Of a stretch of 64,000 nt of DNA, positions 8,259 through 15,963 are shown one piece after another; position 1 is the first letter of the stretch, and every line of letters starts with the position of its first letter. The notes beneath the pieces were generated by a model. It was not told where the DNA came from and made no database searches. It saw only the letters and a list, made by a program, of their open reading frames with translations. The stretch spans positions 62,001 to 126,000 of the forward strand of contig DDKB01000018.1 of NCBI GenBank assembly GCA_002339675.1, read 5' to 3'. The DNA comes from Stutzerimonas stutzeri (lineage in GTDB: Bacteria > Pseudomonadota > Gammaproteobacteria > Pseudomonadales > Pseudomonadaceae). Made by a program: the position numbers and the translations under genes.

Positions 8259-10190
8259 GTGCTGCTGTTTTCTTCCTTGCGTAGCCGCTTGCTGCGCCCG
8301 GTGTTGTTCACGCTGTGCGTGGCGGTGGTCTTGCAGGTCGCCGTGGCGCTGGTCCTGACCCGCGGCACCATCGGCGCGCTGGCGCAGGCCATTCAGACCA
8401 GCCTGGGCGAAGACGCCTCGCGCCTGCTGGGCGAATTGCGCAGCGCAGATACCGAAGTCCGCGAGGGGCTGTCGAGCGTCTCGGCGCGCATGCAGGAGGA
8501 CCTGGCCAAGGGCCTGACGCAACGCCTCACCGACGAGCAGCGGCAGTTGCAGAACGTGCTCGAGCAGCACCTCAAGCAATCCGGTGACGACCTGGCCGTG
8601 CTGCTCGCCGGGGTCGCCCCCGCCGCAATCTGGGACCGCGACATCCCTGCCCTGACCGAATTCGTGCGCATGGCGCACCGCAATCCGGCGGTGGTGTTCG
8701 TCGTGTATTTCGATGCCGAGGGCAACCAGCTCACCCGCCATCTCAATCGCAAGGACCCGCGCGTCAAGGCGCTGCTCGACCAGGGCGAAGGCCGTACGGC
8801 GTTCGACAAGGTGCTCGCGGCGGCCGCCCATGACCCCGGCCTGTACCTGGCCGAGAGCCCGATCAACCCCAAGGGCGCCGAGATCGGCCGGGTAGTGCTG
8901 GGCCTGTCCACCGCCGCGGTGAACACCGAGCTCGCCGCGTTCGACGCGCGCTTCCAGGCGCTGATCGCCAGCACCTCGACGCTGGTGGACAGCGGCCTCG
9001 CCAGCACCGCATCGGACAGCGCCAAGGTGCTCGCCACGCGGCTGGCCGCAGCGGCCGGCGTGGCCGAATCGATCGAACGCAACAGTCAGCAGGCGGTGGA
9101 CAGCGCGGCAACCGACCTGATCTGGAAGATCAGCGTCGGGCTGGTCGTCACCGGCGCCCTGCTGCTGATCGCCCTTACGCTGGTGCTCGGGCGGCAGGTG
9201 CTGCGCCGCCTGGCCCTGCTGATCGCGGCGTTGCGCGGCCTTTCCGACGGCCACGGCGACCTGACCCAGCGGGTGCGGATCAACAGCCAGGACGAAGTCG
9301 GCGAGATGGCGGCAGCGGTCAACCAGTTCCTCGCCACGCTACAGCCCATCGTGCGCGAGGCACGCACCATCGCGGTGCAGACCGGCGCGCAGATCGATGC
9401 CCTGGGCAGTCGCAGCGAAGCCGCCGCCGCGGCCGCCGAGCGCCAGCGCAACGAAGTGGCAGGTAGCCTGCAGGCGCTGGCCGACATGTCCCAGCGTGCC
9501 GGGCAGGAAAGCCAGTCCATGCAACAGGCGCTGACCCAGGTCGCCTCGATTCGCCAGGCGGCGCAAGACAACGAGACGCTTGCGGACACGCTCGGCCGCA
9601 CCATCGAGGCGCTTGGCCAGGGCGTGCAGGGCAGCGCCGCCGTGATCGAGCAACTGGCCGACCAGAGCGAGCAGATCGAGGTGGTGCTGACGGTGATCCA
9701 GGGCATCGCCGAGCAGACCAACCTGCTGGCGCTGAACGCCGCCATCGAGGCCGCCCGCGCCGGCGAAAGCGGCCGCGGTTTTGCCGTGGTCGCCGATGAA
9801 GTCCGCGCGCTGGCGAGCAAGACGCAACAGTCGACCGGTGACATTCGCGCGCATATCGAAAGCCTGCAACGCGGCGCCCGCGAGGCGGTGACGGCGATCG
9901 CCGCGACCGGCAAGCAGGCCGACAGCGGGCTGGCGTCGCTCGCCAGCAGCCGGTCGCTGCAACAGGCACTGCAGCAGGCCGTCGCCCAGGTGCACGACGC
10001 GGTGCACACCGCCACCGAGGGTGCCGCCCAGCAGGCCGACTCCGCAGCAGCCGTTCGCTCGCGCATGCAGGTGATCATGACCGAGGCCGAACGCTCGGCC
10101 GAGGCGGTCGCCGCGACCGCCAGCAGCGGCCGCGAGCTCGGCGGACTGGCCCAGCGCCTGGACGCCAGCCTGGGTCGGTTCAAGACGTGA
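8259..10190 (+). CDS. Methyl-accepting chemotaxis protein with large periplasmic domain
   Basis: A 643-residue chemoreceptor: N-terminal membrane helix (about residues 12-35), a periplasmic ligand domain of about 260 residues, a second membrane helix near 295-318, a HAMP linker (LSDGHGDLTQRVRINSQDEVGEMAAAVNQF) and a cytoplasmic signalling hairpin whose tip carries EQTNLLALNAAIEAARAGES. No C-terminal CheR-binding pentapeptide is present; it ends SLGRFKT. I chose GTG 8259 because GGAG lies 8 bases upstream and the hydrophobic start follows; ATG 8229 in the same frame has no clear site. It is divergent from algZ. P. aeruginosa has no receptor here as I remember it. Ligand unknown. Confidence 0.9.
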   Translation: MLLFSSLRSRLLRPVLFTLCVAVVLQVAVALVLTRGTIGALAQAIQTSLGEDASRLLGELRSADTEVREGLSSVSARMQEDLAKGLTQRLTDEQRQLQNVLEQHLKQSGDDLAVLLAGVAPAAIWDRDIPALTEFVRMAHRNPAVVFVVYFDAEGNQLTRHLNRKDPRVKALLDQGEGRTAFDKVLAAAAHDPGLYLAESPINPKGAEIGRVVLGLSTAAVNTELAAFDARFQALIASTSTLVDSGLASTASDSAKVLATRLAAAAGVAESIERNSQQAVDSAATDLIWKISVGLVVTGALLLIALTLVLGRQVLRRLALLIAALRGLSDGHGDLTQRVRINSQDEVGEMAAAVNQFLATLQPIVREARTIAVQTGAQIDALGSRSEAAAAAAERQRNEVAGSLQALADMSQRAGQESQSMQQALTQVASIRQAAQDNETLADTLGRTIEALGQGVQGSAAVIEQLADQSEQIEVVLTVIQGIAEQTNLLALNAAIEAARAGESGRGFAVVADEVRALASKTQQSTGDIRAHIESLQRGAREAVTAIAATGKQADSGLASLASSRSLQQALQQAVAQVHDAVHTATEGAAQQADSAAAVRSRMQVIMTEAERSAEAVAATASSGRELGGLAQRLDASLGRFKT

Positions 10191-10349
10191 GCTGAGCCCA
10201 CGTCATAGCCAGCGATGTGCCGGCTGCTACGACGCGCCGCCACCACGCCCCACCCACCGCAGAGCGTTCTCCGGGCGCGGCGAGTCGCGGCGCAACCCTG
10301 TTATCATCCGCCCCCTCTCTTGTTCATCCCGATTTTTGCGAGCGCATTC

Positions 10350-11744
10350 ATGAGCACCGACAAGACCAACCAGTCCTGGGGCGGCCGTTTCAGCGAGCCC
10401 GTCGACGCCTTCGTCGCCCGATTCACCGCCTCCGTCGAGTTCGACAAGCGCCTCTACCGCCACGACATCATGGGCTCCATCGCCCACGCGACGATGCTCG
10501 CCAAGGCGGGCGTGCTGACCGATGCCGAGCGCGACCAGATCATCGCCAACCTGAAAGACATCCAGGGCGAGATCGAGGCCGGCACCTTCGACTGGCGCGT
10601 CGACCTGGAAGACGTGCACATGAACATCGAGGCGCGTCTGACCGACCGCATCGGCGTAACCGGCAAGAAACTGCACACCGGCCGCTCGCGCAACGACCAG
10701 GTCGCCACCGACATCCGCCTGTGGCTGCGCGATGAAATCGACACCATCCTCGGCGAGATTACCCGCCTGCAAGAAGGCCTGCTGGGCCTGGCGGATGCCG
10801 AAGCCGACACCATCATGCCCGGCTTCACCCACCTGCAGACCGCGCAGCCGGTGACCTTCGGCCACCATCTGCTGGCCTGGTTCGAGATGCTCAGCCGTGA
10901 CTACGAGCGACTGGTCGACTGCCGTAAGCGCACCAATCGCATGCCGCTGGGCTCGGCCGCGCTGGCCGGCACGACTTACCCGATCCAGCGCGAAATCACC
11001 TGCGAACTGCTGGGTTTCGAAGCCATCTCCGGCAATTCGCTGGACGGCGTTTCCGACCGCGACTTCGCCATCGAATTCTGCGCCGCCGCCTCGGTGGCGA
11101 TGATGCACCTGTCGCGCTTCTCCGAAGAGCTGGTGCTCTGGACCAGCGCGCAGTTTCAGTTCATCGACCTGCCCGACCGTTTCTGCACCGGCTCCTCGAT
11201 CATGCCGCAGAAGAAGAACCCGGACGTCCCCGAGCTGGTACGCGGCAAGACCGGCCGCGTATTCGGCGCGCTGGCCGGCCTGCTGGTCCTGATGAAGGGC
11301 CAGCCGCTGGCCTACAACAAGGACAACCAGGAGGACAAGGAACCGCTGTTCGACGCCGCCGACACCCTGCGCGACTCGCTGCGCGCCTTTGCCGACATGG
11401 TTCCGGCGATCAAGCCCAAGCGCGAAATCATGCGCGAAGCGGCGCTACGCGGCTTCTCAACCGCGACGGATCTGGCCGACTACCTGGTGCGCAAGGGCCT
11501 GCCGTTCCGCGACTGCCACGAGATCGTCGGCCACGCGGTGAAGTACGGCGTACAAACCGGCAAGGACCTGGCCGAGATGAGCCTCGACGAGTTGCGCCAG
11601 TTCAGCGATCAGATCAGCGACGACGTGTTCGCCGTGTTGACGCTGGAAGGCTCGGTCAACGCCCGCGACCATATCGGCGGCACCGCGCCGGCGCAGGTTC
11701 GCGCGGCCGTACAGCGCGGCCGTGAGCTGCTGGCCCAGCGCTGA
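10350..11744 (+). CDS. argH: Argininosuccinate lyase
   Basis: A 464-residue cytoplasmic enzyme of the fumarase/aspartase superfamily that splits argininosuccinate into arginine and fumarate, the last step of arginine synthesis. It carries the signature GSSIMPQKKNPD with the catalytic serine loop, and the conserved TGRSRNDQVATD and GFTHLQTAQPV regions. ATG 10350 (MSTDKTNQSWGGRF) gives the family length; the open frame extends upstream over non-conserved sequence. Location beside algZ-algR is conserved in Pseudomonas. Confidence 0.97.
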   Translation: MSTDKTNQSWGGRFSEPVDAFVARFTASVEFDKRLYRHDIMGSIAHATMLAKAGVLTDAERDQIIANLKDIQGEIEAGTFDWRVDLEDVHMNIEARLTDRIGVTGKKLHTGRSRNDQVATDIRLWLRDEIDTILGEITRLQEGLLGLADAEADTIMPGFTHLQTAQPVTFGHHLLAWFEMLSRDYERLVDCRKRTNRMPLGSAALAGTTYPIQREITCELLGFEAISGNSLDGVSDRDFAIEFCAAASVAMMHLSRFSEELVLWTSAQFQFIDLPDRFCTGSSIMPQKKNPDVPELVRGKTGRVFGALAGLLVLMKGQPLAYNKDNQEDKEPLFDAADTLRDSLRAFADMVPAIKPKREIMREAALRGFSTATDLADYLVRKGLPFRDCHEIVGHAVKYGVQTGKDLAEMSLDELRQFSDQISDDVFAVLTLEGSVNARDHIGGTAPAQVRAAVQRGRELLAQR

Positions 11745-11753
11745 CGGCCGAAT

Positions 11754-11820
11754 GCAGGAGTGAGCTCGCTCGCGAAGCGGGCCGCTCCGCAGTCCATTGG
11801 CGAGCAAAGCTCGCTGCTAC
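11754..11820. repeat. REP-like inverted repeat pair downstream of argH
   Basis: Two arms, 11754-11776 (containing GAGCTCGCTCGCGAA) and 11797-11820 (containing GGCGAGCAAAGCTCGC), are imperfect inverted copies around a GC-rich 20-base centre. GAGCGAGCTTGCTCGCGA-type units are widespread extragenic palindromes in Pseudomonas genomes. The pair ends 14 bases before the acetyltransferase start and could also end or protect the argH transcript. Confidence 0.7.
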
Positions 11821-11834
11821 CGGAAAGAGCCCCC

Positions 11835-12314
11835 ATGTCCCTGAACATCCGCCCCGCCACGCGAGATGACGCCGCACTGATCCTGCGCTTCATTACCGAC
11901 CTGGCGATCTACGAAAAGGCCGAGCACGAGGTCAAGACCGACGTCGCCGGCATCGAGAACAGCCTGTTCGCCGAAACCAGCAACGCCCACGGCGTGATCT
12001 GCGAGCTGGACGGCAACCCCATCGGCTATGCCGTCTATTTTTTCAACTACTCGACCTGGCTCGGCAGGCACGGCCTGTACCTGGAAGACCTTTATGTCAC
12101 GCCGCAGCAGCGTGGCATCGGCGCCGGCAAGGCGCTGCTGCGTCATCTGGCCAGGCTGGCGGTGGCGCGGGGCTGCGGGCGCTTCGAGTGGTCGGTACTG
12201 GACTGGAACCAGCCAGCCATCGACTTCTACGAGTCCATCGGCGCCCGGCCGCAGAGCGAGTGGATCGGCTACCGCCTGACCGGCGATGCCCTGACGGCGT
12301 TCGCAGCCGGTTGA
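11835..12314 (+). CDS. GNAT-family N-acetyltransferase (diamine/SSAT-like)
   Basis: A 159-residue protein with the GNAT fold: beta-strand LYLEDLYVTPQQRGIGAGKALL holds the acetyl-CoA pyrophosphate loop (Q-x-x-G-I-G), and FEWSVLDWNQPAIDFYESIGA is typical of the spermidine/diamine acetyltransferase (SSAT) branch. A likely activity is acetylation of a polyamine, thialysine or similar amine, but the substrate cannot be read from sequence. ATG 11835 follows the REP-like pair. The next gene, an NnrS protein, starts 14 bases beyond its stop, so they may be cotranscribed. Confidence 0.87.
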   Translation: MSLNIRPATRDDAALILRFITDLAIYEKAEHEVKTDVAGIENSLFAETSNAHGVICELDGNPIGYAVYFFNYSTWLGRHGLYLEDLYVTPQQRGIGAGKALLRHLARLAVARGCGRFEWSVLDWNQPAIDFYESIGARPQSEWIGYRLTGDALTAFAAG

Positions 12315-12328
12315 TCAGCCGGGCGCGC

Positions 12329-13504
12329 ATGACGGCTCCGCAACCGGTCGCGGCAGACCGCCCTCGCGCGCCCCGCCTGCCCTTCGCCAATGCCTGGTTC
12401 TTTCCGGCTGCCGCGCTCTATGCCGCGCTGATCCTGCCGCTTTCGGTGCTGACGCTGCTTGGCCTGATCCCCGCGCTGCCCGGCCTGGCCGCGCCCCTTG
12501 GCCATGCGCACGAGATGCTCTTCGGCTTTGCCCTGGCGGTGATTGCCGGCTACCTGCTCGGCCCCCAGCCGCGGCGCCTTACCCTCGGCTTGCTCGGCTG
12601 CTGGGCGCTGGCTCGCGCGAGCTTCCTGTTCTGGCCGGGTTCCTGGCTGGCACTGGCGAGCGCCGCCGCCTTTGCCACAGGTCTTGCCTGGGTGGTGCTG
12701 CCACGGTTTGTCGGCGCCGCGAAGAAATGGCGCAATCAGGCGGTCGCGCCGCTGGTTGCCGGGTTGAGCCTAGTCAGCGTCATCGCCGGCAGTGGCGTCG
12801 GCCGTCGGGTCGACCAGTTGTTCCTCGCCGAAGCGCTGTTGCTGCTCGCCACGCTGATGTTCTTCATGGGCGGGCGGATCATCGCGCCCGCCCTCGCCGG
12901 CTACGCGCAGAGCCGGGGATGGCGGCTGGATGCGCGGGTGCAGCCGGCTGTCGAAGGCGCCGTGCTGATCCTGCTCGGCCTCGCCCTGCTGCTGAATCTG
13001 CTGCCCTGGCCACTGACCCGACAACTGACCGGTGCCGTGCTGGTCGCCGCCGCGGTACTCACCACGATCCGCCTGTTGCGCTGGCAGCCCTGGCGCTGCG
13101 CTCGCCCGGATCTGCTGGCGCTGCTGCTCGGCTACGCCTGGCTCGCCGTTGGCCTGCTGTTGCTCGGCCTGGGCAGCCTGCTGCCCCGACTGCCGCAGAG
13201 CGCAACGCTGCATGCCTTGACCATTGGCGCGCTGGGCAGCCTGACCTTCGCCGTCATGGCCCGCACACGGCTGGCCTACCGGTTCCGCGACGCAGCGGCT
13301 CAGCCCTGGATACAGGCGGTGGCGCCGCTGATCAGTCTGGCGGCGCTGGCCCGTGTGCTGCCGGCCCTGCCGGGCGATCCACGACCGGCCTGGCTGCTGG
13401 TCGCCGCCGGCTGCTGGTCGCTGGCCTTTCTGGCGCTGGCGCTGCTACTGTGGCGTTGCCGCGATGCGCACGCGAACAGCCCTCGCGGCACTACCCGCCG
13501 CTAG
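12329..13504 (+). CDS. NnrS family haem/copper membrane protein
   Basis: A 391-residue polytopic protein with about twelve hydrophobic segments. Near the N-terminus is GHAHEMLFGFALAVIAGYLL and near the C-terminus HALTIGALGSLTFAVMARTRLAYRFRD, both characteristic of NnrS, a protein linked to relief of nitric-oxide stress and found in denitrifiers. P. stutzeri is a model denitrifier, although no denitrification gene lies nearby here. The chosen ATG (MTAPQPVAADRP) is the first that leaves the upstream acetyltransferase intact. A perfect short hairpin (TGCCCGG-AACTC-CCGGGCA, 13510-13528) lies just beyond the stop but lacks a T run. Confidence 0.85.
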   Translation: MTAPQPVAADRPRAPRLPFANAWFFPAAALYAALILPLSVLTLLGLIPALPGLAAPLGHAHEMLFGFALAVIAGYLLGPQPRRLTLGLLGCWALARASFLFWPGSWLALASAAAFATGLAWVVLPRFVGAAKKWRNQAVAPLVAGLSLVSVIAGSGVGRRVDQLFLAEALLLLATLMFFMGGRIIAPALAGYAQSRGWRLDARVQPAVEGAVLILLGLALLLNLLPWPLTRQLTGAVLVAAAVLTTIRLLRWQPWRCARPDLLALLLGYAWLAVGLLLLGLGSLLPRLPQSATLHALTIGALGSLTFAVMARTRLAYRFRDAAAQPWIQAVAPLISLAALARVLPALPGDPRPAWLLVAAGCWSLAFLALALLLWRCRDAHANSPRGTTRR

Positions 13505-13593
13505 CTCCGTGCCCGGAACTCCCGGGCATCGCGCTTGACCTACCTGCAAGGACGGATCACTCCGAAGCCCCCACCACAGTCGCCGAGGCCTGC

Positions 13594-14121
13594 ATGCCCG
13601 ACCTCAAGACACTGCTGTTGAACCAGGACACCCAGGGCGCCGAACTCTTCGAGTCGCCGCGCGAACGGCTGTCGTTCTACCGCTCGGAAATCCACTTCGA
13701 GTCGACGTTGCTGGCCAGCCGCACCAGCGGCTACCTGTCGTCACAGTCGTTCCTGATCATCGCCTTCGCCTCGTCCATGGCCAACACCAACCCGGAGTGG
13801 GGCAGCCTGTTCCGCCTGGTGGTGCCGACGGCGCTGGCGCTGCTCGGGCTGGTCACGTCGCTGCATGCGATCCCGGGCATCCGCGCCAGCTACGACATCA
13901 TTGAACGCTGGCATCGCAAGCAGGCCCAGCTGCTGCAGACCGAGGGTCAGGTCGGGCTGCTGCCCAACCATGACTCGGCCCTGTTCGGCGAAGGCAACAG
14001 TCCGGCTGGCGGGCAGCGCTACAAGCGCACGCTGATGTTCTCGCTGCGCACGCCGATCATCTTTGCCAGCGTCTGGATGCTGCTGGGTGCCTTTTGCGTG
14101 GTGCTGTACCTCGTCGGCTGA
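13594..14121 (+). CDS. Small membrane protein of unknown function, two-helix
   Basis: A 175-residue protein beginning MPDLKTLLLNQDTQGAELFE. A charged cytoplasmic head with a helix (SPRERLSFYRSEIHFESTLLASRTSGYLSS region) is followed by two hydrophobic segments near residues 48-63 and 70-90, a soluble middle, and a third hydrophobic stretch at 155-175. I do not recognise a named family. It is convergent with corA, the two stops being adjacent. Confidence 0.7.
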   Translation: MPDLKTLLLNQDTQGAELFESPRERLSFYRSEIHFESTLLASRTSGYLSSQSFLIIAFASSMANTNPEWGSLFRLVVPTALALLGLVTSLHAIPGIRASYDIIERWHRKQAQLLQTEGQVGLLPNHDSALFGEGNSPAGGQRYKRTLMFSLRTPIIFASVWMLLGAFCVVLYLVG

Positions 14122-15087
14122 TCAGAGCCAATCGCGGAACTTGAACCAGGCGTAGGGGATGATCGCCGACACCACCATCATGCCCAGCGCCATGGGATAG
14201 CCGAACGGCCAGCCCAGTTCTGGCATGTGCTGGAAGTTCATGCCGTATACGGTGCCGACCAGCGTCGGCGGCAGGAACAGCACGGCGGCGATGGAGAACA
14301 CCTTGATGATGGCGTTCTGCTCGATGTTGATCAGCCCCAGTGTTGCATCGAGCAGGAAGGCGATGTCGCCCAGCAGCCGCGCCTGGTGCTCGCCGAGGGA
14401 ACGCACGTCCCGTTCGAGGGCCTTGAGCAGTCCCTTGCCGACGCCCTGACGCGGCTCGTTCGCGTGCAGTCGGTAGAAGGCGATCAGGCGCGTCGAGCTG
14501 AACAGGCTCTCGCCAAGCTGGGACAGCAGGGAACGGTGCTGGCCGAGCCGCTGGATGATCTGCTGGAGGTCGGTGCGCTGCTCCTTGCGCTGGTCGAAGA
14601 TGCAGCGCGACAGGGTCTGCAGCTCCACCTGCACGCTCTCCAGCACGTCGGCGATGCGGTCAACGACGGCATCGGCCAGCGCCAGGAAGATCTGGTGACT
14701 GGTGGCATAGCTCGACGGCTGGCGCAGGCTTTTCGCCTCGAACTGCCGGAACGCACTGAGCTCGCTGTAGCGCACCGTGACCAGGCAGCGCCGGGTCAGC
14801 ACGAAGGTCACCTCGGCGTTTTCCGGGCGCTGGTCGGCGATCCCCATCACCACCGTGGTGGTCATGAAGATGGCGCCGTCCTCGTCGTAGAAGCGCGACG
14901 AGTCCTCGATCTCGGCCAGCTCTTCACGGGTGGGGATGTCGACGCCCAGCGCTGCCTCGATGAAGCGCTCCTCCTGCGCATCGGGCGCCAGCAGATCGAC
15001 CCACAGCACGTTGTCGGGCAGCGCCGTTATGCCATCGGCGGTGCGCCGGGTCAGAGCGCCTTGTTCAAGGCAGTGGAATGTAATCAT
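14122..15087 (-). CDS. corA: CorA-family magnesium/divalent cation transporter
   Basis: A 321-residue protein with a large N-terminal cytoplasmic domain rich in acidic helices and two C-terminal membrane helices. The pore signature YGMNFQHMPE lies at the end of the first helix, as in all CorA channels, which open for Mg2+ (also Co2+, Ni2+) when internal magnesium is low. ATG 15087 (MITFHCLEQGALTRR) gives standard length. Position matches PA5268. Confidence 0.94.
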   Translation of the reverse strand: MITFHCLEQGALTRRTADGITALPDNVLWVDLLAPDAQEERFIEAALGVDIPTREELAEIEDSSRFYDEDGAIFMTTTVVMGIADQRPENAEVTFVLTRRCLVTVRYSELSAFRQFEAKSLRQPSSYATSHQIFLALADAVVDRIADVLESVQVELQTLSRCIFDQRKEQRTDLQQIIQRLGQHRSLLSQLGESLFSSTRLIAFYRLHANEPRQGVGKGLLKALERDVRSLGEHQARLLGDIAFLLDATLGLINIEQNAIIKVFSIAAVLFLPPTLVGTVYGMNFQHMPELGWPFGYPMALGMMVVSAIIPYAWFKFRDWL

Positions 15088-15225
15088 TGATGTCGTCGCG
15101 TTCTCGATGGTCCATAGTACGGATAGAAACCGACCCAGGCGAAGCGTTCCGCCCGAGTGTGCCCAGCCGCACCGGAAGATGCCACCGCCCAGGGCCACGT
15201 CCTGATGCCATTGAAGAGCCGCGAC

Positions 15226-15498
15226 ATGACCGACGCTTCCACCTCCGACGAAGACGAACGCTTTGCCGAAGACACCCTGATCCAGGCGATCGAGAACCAG
15301 CTGGAGGCTGGCGAACCCCCTGCAGCCCTGGCCACGCTGAACAAACTGACACTGGTCGGCTACGAGCGGGCGGAAATCCTCAAGCTCATGGCGCTGGTGC
15401 TGGCCGCCGAGATCCGCGAAATGCTCGACCAGGACCGCTCCTTCGACCTGGAACGCTACGAAACCCAGCTGCGCAACCTGCCAGACCTCGGCGAATAG
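15226..15498 (+). CDS. Small acidic conserved hypothetical protein
   Basis: A 90-residue protein (MTDASTSDEDERFAEDTLIQ...) made of helices, with a segment LEAGEPPAALATLNKLTLVGYERAEIL that is likely a conserved core. I do not know a function. The ATG has a GAAGAG site about 9 bases before it; another in-frame ATG at 15205 would add seven residues. It is divergent from corA and read toward the next small gene. Codon use looks native to the chromosome. Confidence 0.7.
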   Translation: MTDASTSDEDERFAEDTLIQAIENQLEAGEPPAALATLNKLTLVGYERAEILKLMALVLAAEIREMLDQDRSFDLERYETQLRNLPDLGE

Positions 15499-15574
15499 CC
15501 CGGAGCGCGGCAGGCCGACACACAGCATCTACACTTCCCAGACCGGGCGCAGGCCCACCACCCAAGGAACGCAT

Positions 15575-15820
15575 ATGTCCTACACCCCCGAACTGGTTGC
15601 CGAACTGGAGATGCTTCGCCTGTTCAACCTCGACAACTCCCTCGAAGGCCTGAAGGTGCACCACGACGCCGACGCGACGGCCATTGCCGCAGCCCGTCGC
15701 CTGCACAGCAAGGGCCTGACCACCCAGCCCGACGGCGGCTACCTGACCAGCCTCGGCCGCGACGCTGCCGAGCATGCGCGCGTATTGCTGACCATCCTGG
15801 CGGAAACAGCCCCAGCCTGA
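15575..15820 (+). CDS. TIGR02647-type small conserved protein
   Basis: An 81-residue protein starting MSYTPELVAELEMLRLFNLD, with a helix-turn-helix-like middle and the phrase GYLTSLGRDAAEHARVLLTIL. From memory it resembles a gammaproteobacterial family of about 77 residues listed as TIGR02647; no function is assigned. AAGGAA precedes the ATG by about 6 bases. It is separated from cyaA by 143 bases holding a GC-rich inverted repeat (15860-15866 with 15886-15892). Confidence 0.75.
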   Translation: MSYTPELVAELEMLRLFNLDNSLEGLKVHHDADATAIAAARRLHSKGLTTQPDGGYLTSLGRDAAEHARVLLTILAETAPA

Positions 15821-15963
15821 CGGGCATCGCTTCGGACTCATCTCACTCATCAGCGCCTCGCGCCGCCGGGTTTTCCCCTGGGCGCGCGGCGCATGGTATT
15901 TTTCCGGCCTGTGCGCCCGGCCTGCTGAACGGGCAACCCCACCGCTCTGCCCGACTGGTTCGA

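Noticed and set aside
12188..12328. N-terminal extension of the NnrS protein into the acetyltransferase gene
   Set aside because: It would overlap the acetyltransferase by more than 120 bases and the added residues are Arg/Pro-rich shadow sequence.
15860..15892. GC-rich inverted repeat before cyaA as a terminator
   Set aside because: The loop is large (19 bases) and the T run that follows is 7 bases away; it may as well be part of the promoter region.
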